A stretch of 64,000 bases of DNA from Brachionus plicatilis. Lineage: Eukaryota; Rotifera; Eurotatoria; Ploima; Brachionidae. The position numbers and the translations under genes were made by a program. Location of the stretch: positions 1,760,193 through 1,824,192 of the forward strand of contig QEOQ01000316.1 of assembly GCA_010279815.1 (NCBI GenBank). The letters are read 5' to 3'. The notes beneath the pieces are model-generated. The model was not told where the DNA came from. It did not search any database and worked only from the letters and a program-made list of their open reading frames with translations. Every line of letters begins with the position of its first letter. Position 1 is the stretch's first letter. Of this stretch, positions 45,453 through 55,500 are shown in pieces.

Positions 45453-46507
45453 CATTTTTTTTAATTATTAGAATAAAATTGTTGATAAAAAAATTATTTT
45501 TTTTATTGTTTTTTTTTATAAAAATCGCTTAGTATTATTTTATATTTTTTTTCAAAAAATTCCTTAAGGAATAATCTACCAATTAATATTTTTTTATATT
45601 TATTTAAAAGAAATCAAATATTAAAATTAGATACAGAAAAAAATCGATTGTCTCATAAATAGATGACTAAAAAAAACAATACATATTATTAATGTGTAAG
45701 CAAAAAACAATATAAAATTCACAATATTTTAACAAGAATAAAACATATAAATTATATATTCCAAAATAAAATTTTTTCTTATTTTATTTTATAGGAAAAA
45801 TGAGAATTTTATTTAAACGAGCATTAATGGTTTATTTTTTTTGATTTTTACTTAAAGTTTTATTAATTTTTTTATTGATTTTTATTATTTATTTAATTTT
45901 CTAAATAGAACTAAAGCTCATTCAGATATGAGAAAAAAAAATCGTAAAAAAAAATAATATAAATAAAACAGAATAAAATTAATAAAGGTTACAATATTGA
46001 AGAAAATTAAAGTATCAGATTTTGTATTTTTAAAAAACTGCAATTTTTTATGATTTTTTATAAATTTGTGAACAGGTTTGCTGACATCTAAATTTAACTA
46101 AATTGCATTAAGATTAGATCTAAATAAGATTTAAATCTAATTGAACCAATGCCAAAAAAGATTAATTCAGAAAAAATTAAAGATTTTTCCAAATAAGAAT
46201 GAAAAATAGCTATATTTACGATCAACAAAAATACAAACTTTCAAGCTTTGTTTTTTATATTTAAAAATAAAAAATTAAAGATTCAACTTAAAAATTTTTA
46301 GTAGTTTGACGCTTTATTAACAAAATTTTTAATTAATCTTATTTTAAAAAATTTTAAAATCATTAAATAAATAAAATGAGATAGCTTTTCCTGAAAATAA
46401 GTCTGTCAGTCTGTTACCAGTCTGTTGATTAACCTTGAAATCGATTTATTTATTTAATTAGTAAAAATGTAAACTTTTCATTTTTTTAATAGAAATTAAA
46501 ATAAAAA
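45453..46507. other. Intergenic, AT-rich
   Basis: Holds one hairpin-tail repeat (45895-45935); otherwise nothing seen. Confidence 0.5.
45895..45935 (+). repeat. Hairpin-tail repeat, copy 3
   Basis: TTTTCTAAATAGAACTAAAGCTCATTC-type sequence after a T-rich tract and before an A-rich tail; related to the copies at 20.7, 20.85 and 54.8 kb. Confidence 0.4.
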
Positions 46508-47352
46508 TCAACTAAATATAAGCTGATCATTGACAAATTTATAAACTTTTTCATGATTTTCTCGCATTCGACACTTTTCCATTTCATGCAATTTTTTAAG
46601 CTTATTTTCCATCAATCTAAATAGAGAAAAAATTAATTAAAATAAAAAAAACGTTTTCTTTTTTTATTCTACTTTTTATTTTCATCATCATTTGGATCGA
46701 TTTCCTTAACAAGTGGCTGATCTACTGATTTATCGAAGTTACCATTCGAATCAAATTTATAAATTAAATATTCATTTTCTTTTCCATGTAAAACTAAACT
46801 CAAAAGTTGACTTGTTCTCTTTATTATCAAATTAACTATAAATATTTTAAATTTATATAAATATACATTTTTTTTGTCAATTGTTCGAATTTTAATTTCT
46901 GAATGACTTTTAGAAGAAACAAAAGAGTTTGATCTTGTTCCTTTTAGACCAAACGACAATACTGACTGAGTAGGAGAATCTGGCGCTATTTTTTCCTCTA
47001 CAACTAAAGTTTTTACAACCAACTCTTTTCTTATCTTGAATCTCGAAATCAACGAAGATCTTAAATCTTCGCGCAATTTCTGATATTGACTGGAATCTAA
47101 TGGATTTATTTGATGTGAATTGATAATTTGTTCCAATCGAAGTTGGTACTCTGTGCTGAACTGTAATTTTTTAAAATCTTCGATTGCCTTTAAATTTTTA
47201 TTCAATTTGGATATGTAGCCCAGGTCTCTTCGCTGGAGCAATTTTTCCTGTCTTAGTATTCTTTGAACAAATTGATCATGATCTTGTTGAATTTTGTTAT
47301 TCTTGCTTCTGAGCAGGAAAATGTCATTTTTTTTAGGTTTAGAAAAATTCAT
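46508..47352 (-). CDS. Coiled-coil protein of unknown function, 2-3 exons
   Basis: Exon 1 47352-46673 and last exon 46616-46508, joined AA|GTAGAA...CTATTTAG|A, which removes an apparent stop; 262 residues. The protein is Lys/Glu/Gln-rich and mostly helical (QQDHDQFVQRILRQEKLLQR at the start, ENKLKKLHEMEKCRMRENHE at the end), suggesting a cytoskeletal or ciliary coiled coil. An all-AT 48-base stretch coding YLYKFKIFIVNLIIK has GT and AG borders and is a multiple of three, so it is probably a third intron that happens to stay open; removing it gives 246 residues. Family not recognised. Confidence 0.7.
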
Positions 47353-47866
47353 TTTAAATTTAATAAAAAATAAAAAGTTTTACTGAAAGCTGAACAAAAA
47401 ATTAAAATCGATTGAAATGCTCAAACGAATTTGTTAGAATGCTTGCTTTTAATTAAAAATAATGCTAGAGCTTTTAGTTGACAAAGCTAACATTGATTTT
47501 TCTAATGACGAAAATAAGGTTTTATTACTCAATAGACAATAACCAAATTAATTTAAAGAAATCATTAAATTTTAATTAATAAACAAGGAATTTTATAAAA
47601 AAAAATATAAAAAAAAACATTTCCTATAAAATTTCAAGGGAATAAAGATAAAAATTTGTAATTCTCAATTAGACATTCGTTTTATTAAAAACAATTTTGA
47701 TTTTTCTAAGACCACAAAGTATGGTTGAGACATAATTTCCTTTTTTCATCCGGCAAACTAAAATATCCTAACTAAATGAGATTGAAAATGAAACAATAAA
47801 TTTAGATGCAATAGTTTATTTAATTAAAATAAACACAATAATTAAATTAAAAAATTATTTATTTTT
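47353..47866. other. Intergenic, AT-rich
   Basis: Nothing supported; separates the coiled-coil gene's 5' end from the VMO-I gene's 3' end. Confidence 0.5.
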
Positions 47867-48934
47867 CTAATGACGAAACCATAATTGATGATCACTATCA
47901 TTTGGCGCTAGTGTGTAAACTTTGCCTGAAAAATCTGAATCCAAAGCTCTGTTGGTAGCCTTGTTGACAATGCGCTCTTTGTCATCTATGAACCATTTCT
48001 GATGATCATTGCCATAATCAGAAAATGCATAGACATTACCATTATGATTGCTGTCCAAAATTAAACCAGTTTTGGCGTTTTTCAATGAAAAGTATTTATC
48101 GTCACGTCTAATTAGCTGCCATCTTTGATGAGGCGAGTCATTCGTATCAAGTGTATAAACCTTTCCACTAAAATCAGAATCTAAAACTCTTTTTGTAGCA
48201 ATATTAAACAATTTGTAGTAATTTTTGCAACAATAAAAATCAACATTATTCAATGCAGTATCATCTCCACTTATTTTTGGTTCAATTTGAGTTCTTATTC
48301 CACAAATGGCTTCGCCATCGGGACAAAATTTTTTTGTATATTTTCTTTCCCTTACGCTGGCATGAGTAGAAAAATCTACTTTGTCCCCACTTTCACAATT
48401 CATTTTAATTGTTAATCCTGCACCGTCATCACCTCGTACTCTAGGCTCTGCTTCAAACTCAAAACCAACAAATTTTCCCATGTCATCGCATCCTTTTGAT
48501 AGCTTTTCTTTGCTAAAAAACAAAGCCACCTGAGCAGCCTTTCCCACAAGGCCTAAAATATCCGGCAGAAATTTAACTAATGCTGAAAACCTTCTCGCTG
48601 ATACACTTGAATTAGTGTTTCGAATAGATCGCTTAGCACCAGATTTTTTAGTATACCAACTGCCGAAAGCACCTTCTCCACTCTGAATCTGTGTCGAAGC
48701 AGTGTCATCGCAAATAAGTCGAATGGCATTCAAATAAGTATTGTCACCCCAAGTATATCTCTCAAACTTTACATGAATACCGACAGCAAAAGAATATTCT
48801 GGACAAAAAACAGGATTATGCCAATCGCCCCAGTTAGTGTGTCTATCCGAACCAATCACTGTTGAATATTCTCTACAATTGGTATCAAATACCATGAAGA
48901 AAATTGAAAATAAAGTAATAAGTATTTTTACCAT
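47867..48934 (-). CDS. Secreted VMO-I domain plus ricin-type beta-trefoil lectin fusion
   Basis: Single exon, 355 residues. Residues 1-20 are a signal peptide. Residues 22 to about 235 fit the vitelline membrane outer layer protein I fold, with its recurring pattern: NWGDWHNPVFCPEYSFAVGI, GDNTYLNAIRLIC, GDDGAGLTIKMNC, KFCPDGEAICGIRTQIEPK, GDDTALNNVDFYC. Between the first and second thirds lies an inserted stretch (about 97-148) with a Val/Leu/Ala-rich helix. Residues 238-355 form a RICIN-type carbohydrate-binding trefoil with three QxW signatures (Q270-W272, Q312-W314, Q350-W352) and repeated LDSDFSGKVYTL units. No toxin catalytic chain is present. Likely an extracellular coat or mucosal glycan-binding protein; sugar specificity unknown. 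A TATA box lies close upstream. Confidence 0.85.
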   Translation of the reverse strand: MVKILITLFSIFFMVFDTNCREYSTVIGSDRHTNWGDWHNPVFCPEYSFAVGIHVKFERYTWGDNTYLNAIRLICDDTASTQIQSGEGAFGSWYTKKSGAKRSIRNTNSSVSARRFSALVKFLPDILGLVGKAAQVALFFSKEKLSKGCDDMGKFVGFEFEAEPRVRGDDGAGLTIKMNCESGDKVDFSTHASVRERKYTKKFCPDGEAICGIRTQIEPKISGDDTALNNVDFYCCKNYYKLFNIATKRVLDSDFSGKVYTLDTNDSPHQRWQLIRRDDKYFSLKNAKTGLILDSNHNGNVYAFSDYGNDHQKWFIDDKERIVNKATNRALDSDFSGKVYTLAPNDSDHQLWFRH

Positions 48935-48962
48935 TTTTTGGTATATTTTCCAAAAAGACTCA

Positions 48963-48970
48963 TATTTATA
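48963..48970 (-). promoter_or_regulatory. TATA box of the VMO-I/lectin gene
   Basis: TATAAATA on the minus strand about 30 bases before the start codon, implying a very short 5' UTR. Confidence 0.5.
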
Positions 48971-50309
48971 TTATTTAGCTATTACCATTTAGACATTAAA
49001 AAAATTCACATATGTCAAATTTTAGTCGAATAGACAGAAATTATTTTAATAGAAGAAAAAATATTAATTTTAATTCAATCAAAGAGCTAATATATAAACA
49101 TATATTGATTTTAACTTCAAGAAGAATACAATAATTTATTAATAATCTTTATTTTTAAATGTCATTTTATTTTAAAATAATTTAAATTTTTTTAAAAAAC
49201 AATTTTTCTTTTAACAATTATCAAAAATAAAAGTAAAATATGAATAAGCTGAAAATTAATAGATCTAAAACAATTTGAGAATATTTTTTATCCTGTAAAT
49301 TCAACAATGAAAAAATTTTTTTATTTGACAAATAAAAGGCTTTTTTGGTCACAAGATTGTATGAAAAAAAGGCGCACACATATTTGCCTATTAGTATTAG
49401 AGTATTAACCCCAAATTATTTCCTCACTAAATTCAACTAAATGAGCCAACAATTGCATGACTTGTCCTACAAAATGAATGATTCGCAGAATATGCTGATT
49501 ATATATAAAAAAACATACGATAGTTCTTCTCCACAAAATAAATCACCATTCAAAGCATTTAGCCATTTTTAATTTATCTTGATGCTTTAACTGAATCTAA
49601 TGAACAAACGAATATATTTTCACTAGAACTTAAAACTGCAAATTATGACTATAGAAATTGACTGTTAATTTTTAAAAACTCTGTTTTTAGATTTTATCGT
49701 TAATTTCACTTAATAATCCTTTTTTAATAAACAGCTTTTTAAAAATTCTTATTCTATTCAATAATACAAATTAACACTAAAACTTCGAATTTACTTCAAT
49801 TCTCTATATTAAAAATATCTGACAGGCCAATAATTGGGTGACAGGATAAATAAAGATTATTTAATTTCACTTGCCAGTGAGTCAAAGTAGAATATAGCTG
49901 TCTTTTGGTGCCTGGTTTGTTTGTTAATTTTTTTTATAAAAGTTTTAACAAATAAATAAAGTTTTCACAATTAACTTTCAATATTAAAATCAACATATTT
50001 TAAATAATACAAAGTTTCTTATTTTTCAAGATATTATATTTATATAAAGTAGTTGTACTAAGGGTAGATATATCTTTTAAAAATTACTGGAGAACCATTT
50101 TATTGAAAACAATTTGGAAAATAATGTAGGTTTTACTTTATAGTAAGGAATTTATAAAATTTTTATTTAGTATCCAACTTTTTTTTAGTTTGTAGTAATC
50201 ATCAAAGATATTTATTCCAAATCAATAGCTAACTTCTATATTTTTACATCATGTAAAAATATGGGGGTAATGGTAAGAAATATAATGAAAAAAGCCTTTT
50301 AACTATTAG

Positions 50310-50449
50310 ATGCTAAAAACTTTTTTGATCGGTCTAATACTGAAAATCTAAACAATAATTTCTGCACCGGTCAAGACAAGATAAAAGCGGAATATGTTTT
50401 ATTGGAAGAACAAACTAAAAATGTAACTATCGATTTTTTTTGGGAAAAA
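50310..50449 (+). CDS. Orphan coding-like internal exon
   Basis: Bounded by TAACTATTAG acceptor and AAA|GTTAGT donor, open for 46 codons: AKNFFDRSNTENLNNNFCTG, then QDKIKAEYVLLEEQTKNVTI and DFFWEK. Composition is that of a real protein. The end recalls the DFWRMxWE stretch of tyrosine phosphatase domains, but the match is too weak to name it. No flanking exons found; may be a gene fragment. Confidence 0.35.
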
Positions 50450-51437
50450 GTTAGTACAATATATCTTTATTAATTGAATATTGATTGTTTTTTATAAAAA
50501 AAAAATTTTTCTAAACAAATCATGTCAATTATATTTTTTCTAAATAATTCTTGACTTATTAACTATTTTTTTTCTAATTATTTTATGTCTTAATAAAAGT
50601 TGTAATTATAAAGTAAAAATTTTTATCAAATTGCTTTGATCAAATTTGATCAGAACATTTTTAAATACGTAATTAAATTTCATCGCAGATTTTACATTTT
50701 TATAGCATTTCAAAGCTTTATTTCTAAATTATTGAAAAAGAATTATAATTTGTAAAAAATGTATCGAAATTTAATTTCGCATTTAAAATTTTTTGATCAA
50801 ATTTGAAAAATGAAAATTGATCAAAAATCTTACTTCGCCAAAATATGCTTGTCCAATTAATAGTTTTCAAAATATGATCAAAATAAGCTAACACCAAAAA
50901 ATGTATCCTAAAGAAAGTGCAAAAAAAGTTATAATTGTTAAAATTAAATAAATCGTCATTATTTTTAACGATTATCGAGACAAATTTTTTTAATCAATTA
51001 TCTTTTTTTAGTTAAGAAAATAATAATTTTTGATTTTTTATTAGGGAGGATTATCAAAAAAGTGACAATCAGTTATTTCTGTTTTACCTATTTTTTTGCT
51101 GTTCTTTTATTCTATACTTAAATTTTTATTTTAATTTAAAATTTTTCTTTTTGAAATTTTATCTAAAAACCTATATGAACTTGGGATGTTTTGTCTCCAC
51201 ATCTAACTTTTAGCTACTAATAGGCGTTTAAAAATCATTAGCTTACCTTGTTTTATTTTAAATTAGCATTCTAAAGATTATTTCTATGAACATTTTTCTA
51301 AATTTAAAAATAAATAGCTAAAATATAATAAATTTATTTACAATTGATTTTTTTAAATACAAAAACTGTAATTATAAGATAATTACACTTAAATTTCAAG
51401 TCCAAAACAAACATAGTATCTAGAAACTCATTAAATA

Positions 51438-52339
51438 TCAAAATTTCAACATAAGAAAATCTTTTAAATATCTTGGCAAATTGATTAGCTGAATTTTGTG
51501 TGCCAAATTTATGCTTCCCAAATTTTTCCTGATACCTTGCCGACACAGACTCATTAGTGTCGGCGGCTTTTTCACATAACACCTGATCCAATTCAAAAAA
51601 TCCGCATCAATTTTGTTATTGATGGCAAACGATCCGTCTTGGATCCACTTCTCCGAAGTCAAGTCACATCCAGTCTCAATTAAGCAAATTGCCGTGTTGT
51701 ACTGTTTATCCAAAATTAAGTATTTCAGTGGAGAGCAAAAGCTAAATGGCGTGTTTGTGTTGCATGTACAGCCATTCATTACCAGTTCTTTGGCAATATC
51801 GGCATGGAATCTCATGCAAGCATAGTGCAAAGCCGATGAGTTCATTCTGTCAGTTATGTTCATGTCTGCACCGGATTTAATTAAGATTCTTACTGTTTCT
51901 AAGTCACCGAGATTAGCTGCAAGTATGAGAGGAGTCACTGAGTCCCGATCCAAGGCATTTACTACCGCTCCTTTAAAAACACATATATTTTTTTCATTTT
52001 ATTTTTAAACTAAAAAAATCTACCTGCTTCAATTAATTTTTTAGATAAATCAAAATGACCAGAGGCCACTGCCCAATGCAGAGCTGTCCTCTTTTTTAAA
52101 TTATCAACTTGGTTAATGTGCACATTTTTTTCCAGCAAATAATCAACTATTTTGTTCGAGCCATTGAAAACCGCTATGGCCAACACGGTAAAGCTGTTGG
52201 TGTCCCAAATTTTGCGCCTACTTCTCAGAAATGAATTTATTGTGAAACCACTGGACAGAAATTGCTTCAACTTGTCCAAATTGTCATTCTGTATGGAGCT
52301 AATGCAAAATTCTTCTTTGTCTATTTGATTTATGCTCAT
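51438..52339 (-). CDS. Ankyrin-repeat and SOCS-box (ASB-type) protein
   Basis: Two exons, 52339-52024 and 51970-51438, 282 residues, joined in phase within an ankyrin repeat (LIEAG|AVVNALDRDSVTPLILAA). At least four ankyrin repeats are visible: NSFTVLAIAVFNGSNKIVDY, KRTALHWAVASGHFDLSKKL, SVTPLILAANLGDLETVRIL, SSALHYACMRFHADIAKELV. The last 40 residues (PPTLMSLCRQGIRKNLG ... INLPRYLKDFLML) match the SOCS box: a BC-box LxxLCRxxIR followed by a LPRYLKxFL element. ASB proteins are substrate receptors of Elongin B/C-Cullin5 ubiquitin ligases, with the ankyrin repeats holding the target. Which ASB subtype, and the target, cannot be told. Confidence 0.88.
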
Positions 52340-52594
52340 TTTTTTAAAAACCGGGTTCCAACTGCTTGCCTTAGATCGGAAAACAAAGGCTATTTATATT
52401 ATATTCAAAAAGTGACTGAAAACAAGATTCTAAAATTAGTATTTTTTATAAAACTAGTTAATCTTTAAATAAATATTAAAAGCTTTTTATGGCCCTTTTT
52501 TTATTCTACTCAATTTCAAAAAATTTAAATTTATTTTATTAAAATTTATTATTTACAACCAAATATTTAAAAAAAAAAGCATAATGTTAACTTT

Positions 52595-55500
52595 TTAAAG
52601 ATCGTATGCATTTGATAATGCGATCGCCTGATCCGATGCTCCCATCACCAAAAAAAGCTTGCGTATTGTTTGAATCTGTTCTTTGAATTGACTTGAACTT
52701 ATTTTGCTTTGTTTTAGATCATTGTCGTGTATTTGGTCGGCTATTCTTCGCACCAAACGGATCAAGCTGAGCAATTGTGGCAAATTCATTGTGTTTGTGG
52801 CTTCAATATTGGTTTCTAACCAATTTTTGGGCAGTTTTTTTACCAGCTAAATCAATGAATTAATTATTTAGTTATTTAATATTCTATTAATTTAATAAAA
52901 AAAAGTCTGCATACATATTCAATTAGTTGTATAGTTTGAATACTGGAGTTCATGTTCTGTAGTGCTATTAGCATGTACCGATTCAGGAGACAGTCGATGG
53001 CAAGCTCTTTTAGGACGCCTTCGCTCAACAGCTTTTGCCATAGGAGAACATTTGAAAATACCTTTGCACATGAATAAAATTGGCGATGAAAAAATCTGCT
53101 AGCTTCGCTCGAACGTTGCTCAATTAGCCTAAAAATAATAAATTAATTTTTGTTTTTTTTTTTTGGAGGCTTTGTAAATATTTCATATGCAATTTTACCT
53201 TAAAAAATTTAAAATATCATTTTTGAATATCAGAAGGATTAAGAAATTGGATTTTAAAAAAAATTTTTTATTTAATTTTAAAGTGTCACAAATAAAACGA
53301 TGCCTTGATTAAGTTAACATTAATGTTATAAAAATGTATCTACATTTGTCAAACTAAAAATAGTAGAAAACATTTATTTTGATTTTAAATATTCTGGATT
53401 TTGGATAAATAGCTTTTGAAGTAATAGATAGTATAAGTAATTTATTTCTGTTAATTTTGTAAAGTTGAAAAATTTTTTTCATTTTGCCGGAAACACCAAC
53501 TTTTCTGAACTGTTTGAAAAATAATTTTTAATTCTAAAAAAAAGCAAATATTTCTTTTGACCATTTATTAAAAATATTTTAAGCTTATCATTAAAAATAA
53601 ATTGCAAGTTGCATTTCTCATAATCAGCTCAGATTTTCTTTTAAACTATTTAAAAATTGGCATAAACACAAAATTATCTTTTTATAATTCAAATTGTTAT
53701 TATGTTAGGGTTTCTGTTTCTCGCTTTATACAATTTTTGGTGGAATTTTCTACTTAATCTCAATTTTTGTGTTTTTGGCATAATAAAAGTTTTAAAAAAG
53801 GTTAAATAAAATTATTAACTAAAGATATTTTTACTAATAAAAAATTGTTTCAAATCTACAAATAGAAGTTACTGATCAAAATTATTTTTGAAAACAAAAC
53901 TTCACTAATGGTCACAACTAGATAGCGACTGTGCTACACCGCAGCACCGAACCTTACCAATTCAAGCTAAAAAAATTCTCTTTCTAAAAAGATAATTCCT
54001 TTGTACTCAAATGTGTATCGTTTTTATTCTAGCAATACTATTTATGAATATTTGGTCTGATAATGTAAAAATCAAACAAATTTCTTTACTTTTCTTGTCC
54101 ATTTTTGATACAAATTACAAACAAATGATAAAAAATTCAAAATAAAAATAATTTTTAGCCTGGCTGGGTAAAGCCACTACATGACTGTGACAATTAGTGC
54201 CGTGTCATTTTTAAGTAATTTATTATTTATTTATTTATTAAAAATTAAAGTCCCATGGACAAGTATAAAAAAAAAGAAAAAAAAGTAGAATATAAAAAGT
54301 TATTTTAAAAAATTATTTTTAGAAAATTTCATAATTTAAGTAATGGATGGATGCATATTAACCCGTGATATCAATAATTAAATTATTATAAAAATAAATA
54401 TAATCATCATATGGATAATTAAATTAAGGATTTTAATAAATTATTATTTTAACTAATAGTTCTCTTATGTACAACATACCCGAATCTCTAGACCAGGGCT
54501 CCGCTCCGGACCCGGCTAAATTTTTTTATGAGAATCACTTTTTTTTAACACGACGGCTTATTATTTAACTTTTAAAAATGCCAATTTTTTTATCAGAAAA
54601 CCATGGTAAACTTTGACCAATTCTCATGTATTATTTAGCACATAGGCATTACAACGTAACTTTATATTTCAATATATCTATTTTTAATTTCATTTTATTC
54701 AAACCAATTTAATTAAATTTTTATTTTTATTTGATTTTATTTAACTTTATTTTTTTTCACTTTTTTGATTTTTATTTTTATTTTATATTTTATTCTAAAA
54801 GAACTATAGCTCGATACAGTAAATAAATAAAATGTCTAAGAAATTTAGTAACTTTTTGAATACTTTTGCAGAATAGAATAATTATGTTAGCGCAGAATGA
54901 TGAACACTAAAATGTTTTGCTGCATTTAATTTCTTAATTGAAAAAATATTCTATCGAGAACCTTGTTTAAATTTTTTTATCATAATTAAAATTTGATCAA
55001 GCATCAATACACCCTTAATTTTAAAAATAATTCATCAAAATTCTACATGTCTTTTTTTAATTTATTTTAAATAATTTTAAAAGTTCATTTTCATTATTGA
55101 ATTGTTGAAAAACTTTTTAGGTAATTTTTTTTTTACTAAAAATAATTATTTACATACAAAAATATAAACAAAGAGAACTACAATAATAAAAAATAAAAAT
55201 TTAATTTCTTTAATTTTTTTTTTCTAAAAATGAATGTGCCCATAAAATATTTGTGTGCGCTAAAAAATTTTTCAGAAAATTATTTTCACAATTTTTTCAA
55301 AAATTATGCCTTGTTCAACAGTGCAGCAATTAAAAACAAAAACTTAAGGTAATTGGAAAATTTTAAATTTTTAAGATAAAATCTGGATAAAACAATTAAA
55401 AAATATAAATATCTTACTGTTTTGAATAGAGCGGAACAAAGACTTCTTCATCAAAAGTTCTTTTAAATCGTGCAATAATTGTCTCAATAAATTTTTTAGT

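Larger units (their letters stand above)
48935..51437. other. Intergenic, AT-rich
   Basis: Contains one orphan coding-like exon at 50310-50449; otherwise nothing supported. Confidence 0.5.
53129..55417. other. PAXBP1 intron 5 (2.3 kb)
   Basis: Mostly AT-rich. Contains less AT-rich islets near 53930-53965, 54160-54215 and 54480-54520 (AGACCAGGGCTCCGCTCCGG, about the most GC-rich spot in the window) that look like fragments of a decayed mobile element, plus a hairpin-tail repeat at 54795 and a small plus-strand ORF at 55230. Confidence 0.6.

Noticed and set aside
53930..53965. Box A-like word near a GC-rich spot in PAXBP1 intron 5
   Set aside because: No box B at the right distance and no cloverleaf; not called as a tRNA or SINE.
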